DNA of 64,000 nt from Spirochaeta lutea (lineage in GTDB: Bacteria; Spirochaetota; Spirochaetia; DSM-27196; Salinispiraceae), in the NCBI RefSeq assembly GCF_000758165.1, contig NZ_JNUP01000047.1:1-64000 (forward strand). The letters run 5' to 3'. A program made the position numbers and the translations under genes. Positions 8,808 through 15,747 of the stretch are shown here, one piece after another. Every line of letters starts with the position of its first letter. The first letter of the stretch is position 1. The notes under the pieces were generated by a model. The model was not told the origin of the DNA and searched no databases. It was given only the letters and a program-made list of their open reading frames with translations.

Positions 8808-10015
8808 GGCCTGTTATTTCCCCGGATCGGCACTGATGGATCCCAAAAGTCGAAGTCCTGCCAGTTTAGGCCCCCACGCTGCCATGACCGCTTCATCTCA
8901 CTCAGGCTGGAATAAACCTCCACATGCTGTCCACGATCACGCGAGGGACTATCGTACATGTACCCGAAGGCCGCAACGAGAACCGATCCGTCCCTGTTTA
9001 CCCGGATAGCGGCCGCATGACCACTAGCACCCTTTGTTGGATCGGTCGCCAGGACAACATTCCATTTTCCGACAGCAGGTTTTGAACGTAGGGCATTTTC
9101 AGCATCAAGGTAGGCTTCATGACCTTCAACGGTGTATGTCTCAGCACTCCCCCAAATATCCTTGATAGGAATCTTGACTACCTCTTTGAAAAACTCTTCA
9201 ACATAATTATCGCATCGATGCAGTGCCGGGTCCCAGGTTGAGGCCTCACTATCCAGGTGAAATTCTCTTATCTGGTGAACAACACTCCTTACCTCATAGG
9301 TGTAGGGTAAAGTGTGCTGCATGGGCATGTTCAGCTCTCTTCGTCGTTGGTTTTCCCTTGCAATTAAAAGCCGTTCCTGTTCAGGGGTTAATTCTTCGGG
9401 ACGTTTCCTACTCCCCGTTTCCGGCAAAGTCGGAGAGAAATCCTTCGTTTTGGTTTTGACGCCGGTGGTATAGCCTGTTTTTTGGGGCTTGGGGGATTTA
9501 GTACCCCCTGAGGTTGGACTCGAACCGCTTAGGTCTTTCTTTTTATCCTGAGCGGCTGCCTGGCTGGTGGGTGAGGTTTTATTCGGTCTCGCCTTGCCTC
9601 CGGCAATCGCGGTTGAGGTAGGTTTATTTTTCGTCTTGGGCGGGGGAACGGATCGAACTGCGTAGGGATTTGTCTTTGTTTTTGAGGTCGTCGCAGCCAT
9701 GGTTTTGGTCGGAGTGGTTTTTGCTTTGGGCCCAGGACCGGCGCTTGCTCCGGGATCCTTCTTGGGGACTTGAGGTTTCTGTGATTTAGTACCACCGTTG
9801 TTTGCCTTTGTACGGATTTGTTGCATTTTGGTTACGGATGTGGGCCGAGATGCTGTTGAGTAGCTGGAAGGTGAAGTACGGGCAGGGGTGGTTTTACTGG
9901 TAGAAGTCCGGTTGTAGGTTGATGGGTTTCCGTATCCGCCTCCCCAGGTCATGAGCTGTTCAGGGGTAAGCTCAGTAATACCCTCAAGTTCTAACTGGGA
10001 TCCGAAGTACTTCAT
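8804..10015 (-). CDS. Exported effector: double-glycine leader, Thr/Ser/Lys/Pro linker, cysteine-peptidase-like domain
   Basis: Proposed cargo of the C39 exporter. The protein has 403 residues and starts at 10015 after AGGAGG at ideal spacing. Residues 1-27 look like a double-glycine leader: ELTPEQLMTWGGG places Leu16 at -12, Leu21 at -7 and Gly26-Gly27 at -2/-1. Residues ~30-205 are a low-complexity Thr/Ser/Lys/Pro/Ala linker. Residues ~206-403 form a folded domain with the only cysteine of the protein, Cys268 (HRCDNYVEEFFKEV), and His333 (GASGHAAAIRVNRDGS). That spacing and context resemble CHAP/NlpC-P60-type cysteine amidases or peptidases. The substrate is unknown and peptidoglycan is a guess. 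The gene overlaps the upstream glycosyltransferase by 32 bp and the WG gene by 4 bp. Confidence 0.8.
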   Translation of the reverse strand: MKYFGSQLELEGITELTPEQLMTWGGGYGNPSTYNRTSTSKTTPARTSPSSYSTASRPTSVTKMQQIRTKANNGGTKSQKPQVPKKDPGASAGPGPKAKTTPTKTMAATTSKTKTNPYAVRSVPPPKTKNKPTSTAIAGGKARPNKTSPTSQAAAQDKKKDLSGSSPTSGGTKSPKPQKTGYTTGVKTKTKDFSPTLPETGSRKRPEELTPEQERLLIARENQRRRELNMPMQHTLPYTYEVRSVVHQIREFHLDSEASTWDPALHRCDNYVEEFFKEVVKIPIKDIWGSAETYTVEGHEAYLDAENALRSKPAVGKWNVVLATDPTKGASGHAAAIRVNRDGSVLVAAFGYMYDSPSRDRGQHVEVYSSLSEMKRSWQRGGLNWQDFDFWDPSVPIRGNNRP

Positions 10016-11711
10016 GGAGTGCTTCCTCCTTTTTTATTGTCTGACCGAAGTCAGGGGTACAGGGGTGTTGTTTCTGTAGTGCAACCAGAATCAGAATCTC
10101 CATGTTCTGGAGGGTGATGGAGTGATGAAGGGTGAATCCGGGCAACCCGGTGAGAACCTCCTCGGTCGACTCGATCTGCCAACGCTGTCCAGTAAGCCGT
10201 GGTCCACGGAGGAGTCCAAGTATTATCGTCCGGGCTCCGGAGGTTGCAATCTGATTCAAGGCGGTGTGGATGTCAGTAGCGTATTCCAGCCACCCGAGGA
10301 TGATAATTTGGAACACATCGGGATGATAGACTTGGAGGGTCTCTAAGCAGGCGGCTTCAGCACTTACCTGCAGGGTATACTCCGGGTAGCTATCCAGTAG
10401 CTCATCGCCAGCCCAATCGGCACCCCAAATGAGGGCGGGGATGTCGTTATCTACCCACGGAAGAAGCTGCCGCAGCAACTCAGCTAATTCCGTTCTGGTT
10501 GGGTGTTGCGGGGGTAGCGAGGGCAGGCCAGCCTGGGCTGATAGATGGAGATTGGGAGCTAATCCATTGAGGACGGCCTTGTACATCCGAAGATGCTCCG
10601 ATCCCGCCCGTTGCCAAGACCATTTTTGGGTATCCTCAATGCCTTGAAGTATGAGGGGGCGGAGGGCTGACCAGTTGGAAAGGACATAGTACAAGGTAGT
10701 CGCTACCGATTCGGCTGTACTGGCAATTGCTATCCCGTTTTTGCCGGGTTCAAAGTACTCATCCATTCCGAGGCCGGGGGGAGCCATGAGCAAGCAGCCA
10801 TGCATCAATGCTTCAAGACCAACCAACCCAAAGGGCTCATACCGGCTGGGCATGATCACAACATCCGCCTCCTGGTAGGCTTTTTCTCGAGCGGAGCCGT
10901 GGACGAAGCCCATGAATGATACTCGGGGGTAGGCGTCCTCGGGAGGAGGCGGCCCGAACCCGTAGACCCGAAACTGCAGCTCCTCAGAATGATCCGGCCA
11001 CCGGTTACAGAAGCCGGAGACACCCTGGAGGTAGGCGTCAAGTCCCTTCTGTTTCGAATCCAAGCGTCCGAAGAAGCTGATGACCCGGGGAATCGATCGC
11101 GGCTTTGTTTTGAGAACCCCAGCCTCACAGGGTACTGCGCCCAGGGGCATGATGACAGCCCGGGCATTCGGAGAGATGGCGTTTTGCAGTCGCTTCCGGC
11201 TGAAAGCCGAGTACACCAGGGTGAGGGTGGCGTGTTCGGCGGCACAACGGTCAATCTTGAGCTCCTGCATCCATTGATCATCCAGGAGTGCCATACCTGA
11301 GAGATCAGGCATAGAGAGATGCAGGGAAAAAACCACATTGGGCATACAGTGGAAGGGCATATAGGTTTGCCGGTCATTACAGTGAATAATGTCTGGACAA
11401 AACTCCTGAAATACCGGAATCATCCGGGAAAGCAGGGAGAAGCCTGCTTCAAGCACCTCTCCCTCGGGGGTGAAGGTGGGAAAAACCGGTCTGCATGCAA
11501 CATGGAAGTCTATGAACCCCGAGGGAGGAGGCCCCTCCGTCTCGCAGCTTGGGTCGGTATAATCCAGGAGAAGGATCTTTACCTGATGGCCGAGGTGCCG
11601 GAGAGCTTGGGTCAGCTCTCTGACAAACTCCCCCAGACCGCCGATCTGCCGGCCGGGGTCTTCGGTGGTGACCATGAGTATACGCAGTGGTTTGCGGGGT
11701 TCTAGGCTCAT
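9984..11711 (-). CDS. GT4/GT5-type glycosyltransferase with a C-terminal methyltransferase-like domain
   Basis: GT-B fold transferase of 575 residues. N-terminal signature IGGLGEFVRELTQALRHLG (~23-41) resembles glycogen-synthase-type enzymes. The C-terminal half has FFGRLDSKQKGLDAY and the donor-site EX7E block in PSRYEPFGLVGLEALMHG. The last ~170 residues form a second domain whose late part (VFQIIILGWLEYATDIHTAL) recalls a class I methyltransferase, though the usual SAM glycine motif is not clear. Its 3' end carries the ribosome site and start of the cargo gene, so both are coupled. Modification of the Thr/Ser-rich cargo linker is plausible by analogy with glycocin clusters but unproven. 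The start has only a weak ribosome site. Confidence 0.82.
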   Translation of the reverse strand: MSLEPRKPLRILMVTTEDPGRQIGGLGEFVRELTQALRHLGHQVKILLLDYTDPSCETEGPPPSGFIDFHVACRPVFPTFTPEGEVLEAGFSLLSRMIPVFQEFCPDIIHCNDRQTYMPFHCMPNVVFSLHLSMPDLSGMALLDDQWMQELKIDRCAAEHATLTLVYSAFSRKRLQNAISPNARAVIMPLGAVPCEAGVLKTKPRSIPRVISFFGRLDSKQKGLDAYLQGVSGFCNRWPDHSEELQFRVYGFGPPPPEDAYPRVSFMGFVHGSAREKAYQEADVVIMPSRYEPFGLVGLEALMHGCLLMAPPGLGMDEYFEPGKNGIAIASTAESVATTLYYVLSNWSALRPLILQGIEDTQKWSWQRAGSEHLRMYKAVLNGLAPNLHLSAQAGLPSLPPQHPTRTELAELLRQLLPWVDNDIPALIWGADWAGDELLDSYPEYTLQVSAEAACLETLQVYHPDVFQIIILGWLEYATDIHTALNQIATSGARTIILGLLRGPRLTGQRWQIESTEEVLTGLPGFTLHHSITLQNMEILILVALQKQHPCTPDFGQTIKKEEALHEVLRIPVRT

Positions 11712-11790
11712 ACCTTATATATCCAGATTTTTTTTCACGGTGCTTCAAAGTTGTGATTTTTTTAAGTTTTTTTTTTTGCATACATGACAG
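11712..11790 (-). promoter_or_regulatory. A-tract-rich region upstream of the export operon
   Basis: Read on the minus strand, three runs of 11, 7 and 8 adenines precede the glycosyltransferase start, followed by GATATATAAGGT next to the ATG. This is the only strongly A+T-rich upstream segment of the cluster and the likely promoter. I could not fix a convincing -35/-10 pair: TTGAAG lies 19 bp from GATATA. Confidence 0.4.
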
Positions 11791-12089
11791 GCAGGATCCG
11801 AGGCAGAACAAGGAGAGGTCCCACCCGGGGTGGTGTCGCCGAGGTGAGGGGCTGTACCCTAGCAGGCTGGTGAAACCGGCCAGGAGGCGGTTCCCGGTCT
11901 ACGCTGGGATATTCAGCATCATTGCAGGGCTCGCTCACAACGGAAGGGTTTCTTCGGAGGGCTCCGGTACTTGGAACGCTCCCCCAGGCGCCAAAAGGGA
12001 GGTCAGAGCGGGCGACCCGGCTACACGGCCGGGCCTGGAGTGTTGGGACATTGGAATCCCCTTAAACAACCAAATAAGTGCCCAGACAA
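11791..12089. other. Non-coding stretch with several hairpins
   Basis: No credible gene is present. An open frame on the plus strand has no recognisable domain. Three compact inverted repeats are visible: 11865-11881 (7-bp stem, GAA loop), 11903-11917 (GCTG/CAGC) and 12016-12033 (CCCGGC/GCCGGG). One copy of the dispersed GAATC motif sits at 12048-12071. It could be a structured RNA or trailer of the adjacent genes. No known RNA family was matched. Confidence 0.35.
12048..12071 (+). repeat. Dispersed GAATC(A/C)CCC motif, copy 1
   Basis: ACATTGGAATCCCCTTAAAC fits the consensus CATGGGAATCACCCTAAAAC seen at eight other places in the window. It lies between genes. Confidence 0.5.
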
Positions 12090-13514
12090 CTAGGAGAGGG
12101 AGTTCTCCCGGGCAAAATTCGCGAACGCAGGGCCTAGACGCTCCATGGCCAGCTCAAGATCTGCCTCGTTGTGAGCGAGGGAGAGGAATGTACCCCGATG
12201 GGGAGCAAGGTAAACGCCCTGGGAAATACAATGCCGACTCAGGGAAGGATTGAGCAGCCCCTGGGGATCGCCAGCGATCCGGATTGAGGGAACCGCCGGA
12301 GGACCGGTTATGGAGAGGGACAGCCCCGCCTCACCGGCAATCTCATGCAGTCCCCGGCGAAGGGACTGCCCTCGGAGTTGGAGGATCTCCATGTGATTTT
12401 GGGATCCCAGGGTTTCCAGGGTCCCCAGGGCTGCGGAGATTGAGGCGGTATTGACGGGATGGAAGAACTCCCGGGGAATTCGGCTGCCGGCTGATTCCAG
12501 AGCCTTGGTTCCCAGGAGCACCCCCATGGGCAGACCGTTTGCCAGGGTGGAGCCTAAACAGATCAAATCCGGGTGGGCGCCGAAGTAGGCATGGCTCCCA
12601 TGCAGACTCAGCCGCAGGGTTGTATCAAGATCATCCAGAATAAAGAGTGCCCCTTCCTGCCGGCAGAGGGATTCTACCCGGGTGTACCAGGTTCCGTGGG
12701 GCATTACCGCGTGATCCGATGCGGGTTCCAGGTAGGGCGGCAGAAGTACTGCGGCGATTTTACCCCGATGACGCCGGAAAAGCTCTTCCAGGGCGGGTTC
12801 ATCGCCGTAAACCAAGGTTTGGATCTGATCCGGGCCTAGGAGATTCAGGGGAAAGGTCCTCTGTCCGCTGAGGCAGAATGGGTAGGCGGTTTGCCGGGAG
12901 TCTCGGGGTAGGAGGATGAGGCGTTTACCGGTTTCCTGCCGAGCTAGGGCAACGGCCGCTTCCACTGCGCTGGTGCCGTCATGGGTTATGGCCGTCCAGG
13001 TTGTCCCCTGGATTGTTTCTGTCAATTTCTGGGCGAGGGTGATTGTAAGGCTGGACGGTTCGGGAAGACGGTCCAAGCAGCCGGCTTCAAAGGCATCCGA
13101 AGGGCTCCCCCCTGCCCGACTGGCGGCCTTGGGGGTGTCGCTTTTCACCTCGCCCCGGAGCGCCCCATCCGGATTCTGCAGCCCGGTACACGGCTGGTAA
13201 AACCTGGTACCCCCGAAACCGAGGATAGCGGATCCCTCCCCGCTGGTAAAATCGATGTAATCCTTGCCGGTGGTATCCTTGAAACGGCAGCCCGAGGCGC
13301 TTGTAATGATGAGGGGATGGATACTGAGCCCACTGAAATTTGCGGCCGAAAGACCGTTAGGTAGGGGATTCCCATTCTCCTGAGCCCTGGATTGCTGAGA
13401 AATCCCGGGGGTTCCCAGAGCATCATCCCCCCTCTTGGTCGGGTTAGCCCCGGATACGGGGTTTGGTTGGACGGTGTGGTGCGGGGGCACCTGGGGCCTT
13501 CGGCTGTTCTGCAT
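12090..13514 (-). CDS. Class III aminotransferase homologue without the PLP lysine
   Basis: It has 474 residues. It aligns with glutamate-1-semialdehyde aminomutase-like enzymes: DTTGKDYIDFTSGEGSAILG near the start, the cofactor Asp in LFILDDLDTTLRL, and LICLGSTLANGLPMGVLLG where active members read LGKxxGGGLPxGA. The lysine that forms the Schiff base is replaced by Ser, and the usual DEV is DDL. Residues ~100-145 hold an insertion of low complexity. The start at 13514 has GGAGGATC just upstream. The protein therefore probably lacks transaminase activity and may bind a ligand or partner, or it may be decaying. The frame is intact with no stop. Confidence 0.75.
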   Translation of the reverse strand: MQNSRRPQVPPHHTVQPNPVSGANPTKRGDDALGTPGISQQSRAQENGNPLPNGLSAANFSGLSIHPLIITSASGCRFKDTTGKDYIDFTSGEGSAILGFGGTRFYQPCTGLQNPDGALRGEVKSDTPKAASRAGGSPSDAFEAGCLDRLPEPSSLTITLAQKLTETIQGTTWTAITHDGTSAVEAAVALARQETGKRLILLPRDSRQTAYPFCLSGQRTFPLNLLGPDQIQTLVYGDEPALEELFRRHRGKIAAVLLPPYLEPASDHAVMPHGTWYTRVESLCRQEGALFILDDLDTTLRLSLHGSHAYFGAHPDLICLGSTLANGLPMGVLLGTKALESAGSRIPREFFHPVNTASISAALGTLETLGSQNHMEILQLRGQSLRRGLHEIAGEAGLSLSITGPPAVPSIRIAGDPQGLLNPSLSRHCISQGVYLAPHRGTFLSLAHNEADLELAMERLGPAFANFARENSLS

Positions 13515-13744
13515 CCGATCCTCCTTGAACCCGAATCGCCGAGCGGTTCAGGGTTCGCCCGGGGGCATACCTCTATTGTTACACAGTTTTGACGGGCTTA
13601 ACAGGGTTGGAGAAAAAAACTTCCGAGTACTCCGGGAGGAGAAGCAGCACGCCCCGGGCCACGAAATGAATTCGACCCGGGGCGGCATTAATAGGTTCCA
13701 GGGACAGCCATGTGCCCCTTCGTATCGGTTTTCGGCGGTTTTGC

Positions 13745-15424
13745 TTAGAATCCCAGCACGAGGATTCCCCCGGGCTGAAGGTCCATATCCACCGTCTCCG
13801 GACTGGACATCTCGATGCCTGCCCGGTCGGTGAGGAGGATTTGGCTGTCCTGGGGAGAAAATCCGAGTGTATCAGAACCCACGGATAGTTTGCGGGAAAC
13901 GCTTGCTAGGCTTATGACTACTAGGGTGCTGTCGGCACTGCTTGTCCGACGTACCATGAGTACACTCCCGGCTGTTGACACTACCTGCCAATCTCCCCTG
14001 CGAAGACTCTCCCGCTCCGACCGCAGGGCGGTAAGCTCCCTTACCAGATTGAGAAGGGATGCCGGGTCGGCTTCCTGGTCCGCGACGAGGCTCCACTCCA
14101 GGGGCTGGCGGTGTCTTCGGTCCTCATGGCTCTGACCGGCATACTGATCTGCATCGGCCTGCCCCACCTCGTTCCCGTAGTAGATAAAGGGTGTTCCCAC
14201 GCCAAGTAATTGAGCCGCGGTTACAGCACGCACCATCTGAACCGAGTGACGGCTGCCGGGACGTATAACCACATTATCATGGTTGGAGAGGAAGGTGCCC
14301 ATGCGGGCTTCCGGGTTCAGGGACTCTACCGCCCAGGAGAAATGACTGTTAATCATGGCGATATTCCGGTCGTTGAGAGCATACGCCGATGGAAAATCCA
14401 GGGTCATGTGGAAGGCTGTTTTTTGGTCTTTCACCATGTAGGATTCGAGGCTGGAGCGGTCACTGGTCCAGTTCTCCGCCACCATCATCTTATGCAGGGG
14501 CCGTCCCTGGCCGTCGGTATGGCTGCTGTAGGCATCCAGAATCTGGGAACGCAGCGCCTGGTAGTACCGGAAGGTTTCAGCCTGGTCTTCATAGCCGCCC
14601 CGGATCATTCCAGGATCCTCGTACAGGTATTTCACTGCATCTACCCGCATACCGTCAAATCCCCGATTCAGCCAGAAAATCGCCACATTCGTCATGGCAT
14701 CTTTGGCAGCCTGATTGCGGTAGTTTATATCAGGCATCCCCGACCAGAATACACCGTAATAGTAGCTGCCAGCAGCGTATTCATGGAGTACCTGCTGACC
14801 CCAGGGACCGCTTCCTGCCTGGGACGTATCATGCCAGACAAACCAGCCATCCTTGCCATCCCGTCCCTTAGCCGAATCCTGGAACCAGGGATGCTTGTTC
14901 GAAACATGGTTCGGTACAAAATCGAAGATGACCCTAATACCGCGGTCATGGGCCTGGGCGAGAAGGTGATCTACATCGGCCAGGGTGCCAAACCGAGGAT
15001 CAACCCGGTAATGATCCGTAGTATCGTACATGTGCAGATTGATTGCCTCGCTGGCACTTTCAAAAAAGGGTGACAGCCAGAGAGCGGTTACACCCAAATC
15101 GGCCAGATAATCCAGCTTCTCAGTAATACCCGGGATATCCCCTACCCCGTCACCGTCCGAATCGTTAAATGCATTGACCCAAATATGGTAGAACACTGCA
15201 TCCCGGTACCAGTCCCGGGTGTCGGATCCAAGACTGGTTTCTGCTACCGGCTGGATCTGCTCAAGATCCTCAAAGGTTTCCGGAGACGGTGAGGTGTGGA
15301 ACTGAAATTCATCCCCGGCAGGCTTATCTAAGCCGGGGGTGACGCATCCCCCCAGAAAAGCCATGACCCCGAGAACCAATAGAACCGCCCAGATATCGGC
15401 GGTCCCCCGTTTGAGATTGTTCAT
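13745..15424 (-). CDS. GH13 alpha-amylase-family lipoprotein
   Basis: Secreted, lipid-anchored enzyme that hydrolyses or rearranges alpha-glucans. The signal peptide ends in the lipobox LGGC (about residue 27 of the chosen start), so the protein should be membrane attached. The GH13 conserved regions are all visible: FVPNHVS, GMRVDAVKYL (nucleophile Asp), MMVAENWTS (acid/base Glu) and FLSNHDN (transition-state Asp). The length is 559 residues. I chose the ATG at 15424 because AAGGGGG lies 6-10 nt upstream; a frame 27 bp longer has no better site. The gene stands alone, with 230 bp to the next gene downstream and a minisatellite upstream. Confidence 0.93.
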   Translation of the reverse strand: MNNLKRGTADIWAVLLVLGVMAFLGGCVTPGLDKPAGDEFQFHTSPSPETFEDLEQIQPVAETSLGSDTRDWYRDAVFYHIWVNAFNDSDGDGVGDIPGITEKLDYLADLGVTALWLSPFFESASEAINLHMYDTTDHYRVDPRFGTLADVDHLLAQAHDRGIRVIFDFVPNHVSNKHPWFQDSAKGRDGKDGWFVWHDTSQAGSGPWGQQVLHEYAAGSYYYGVFWSGMPDINYRNQAAKDAMTNVAIFWLNRGFDGMRVDAVKYLYEDPGMIRGGYEDQAETFRYYQALRSQILDAYSSHTDGQGRPLHKMMVAENWTSDRSSLESYMVKDQKTAFHMTLDFPSAYALNDRNIAMINSHFSWAVESLNPEARMGTFLSNHDNVVIRPGSRHSVQMVRAVTAAQLLGVGTPFIYYGNEVGQADADQYAGQSHEDRRHRQPLEWSLVADQEADPASLLNLVRELTALRSERESLRRGDWQVVSTAGSVLMVRRTSSADSTLVVISLASVSRKLSVGSDTLGFSPQDSQILLTDRAGIEMSSPETVDMDLQPGGILVLGF

Positions 15425-15460
15425 GTGTACCCCCTTGTACGGGATTACCATACATGGGAT

Positions 15461-15540
15461 CGGCGCTTCTATCCAGCCCCCAGCACTTCTATCCAGCCCC
15501 CAGCACTTCTATCCAGCCCTTGGTGCTTCTATCCAGCCCT
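15461..15540. repeat. Minisatellite, 4 x 20 bp
   Basis: Four 20-bp units in exact register, each containing CTTCTATCCAGCCC. The last two carry a T for C at the unit end. It lies just upstream of the GH13 gene. Confidence 0.9.
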
Positions 15541-15665
15541 TGGCGGTGACCGCTAGCTCCATCACGGAATCCGCGTCGACACGCCTGCTGTTCTATCCAT
15601 TAGTTGCTGCTTTGGGGAATCGGGGTAGGCATCCGTGGCTTCTCGCCCCCAGGCCCCTTCCCGCC

Positions 15666-15697
15666 AAAAAAAAGCCCCGCTGCCATGAGCGGGGCTT
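15666..15697 (-). terminator. Intrinsic terminator of the helicase gene
   Basis: AAAGCCCCGCT and AGCGGGGCTTT pair around the 6-nt loop GCCATG. On the minus strand the stem is followed by eight T. It lies ~50 bp beyond the helicase stop at 15748. Confidence 0.9.
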
Positions 15698-15747
15698 TGT
15701 ATACCACCGGCTTGAGCCGGTATCAATCGTTTCGGGGTGGCGGGTGG

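Noticed and set aside
11865-11920. Cobalamin- or TPP-riboswitch-like words (GCCAGGAG on plus, CCAGCGTAG on minus)
   Set aside because: Only isolated words match. The required partner helices and conserved cores are absent, and neither neighbour is a vitamin gene.
11687-12253. 188-codon open frame on the plus strand
   Set aside because: Overlaps the starts and ends of two supported minus-strand genes and has low-complexity content with no domain. G+C-rich DNA gives such frames by chance.
14210-15073. 287-codon frame opposite the GH13 gene
   Set aside because: Fully antisense to a gene with all GH13 motifs; no ribosome site or family features.
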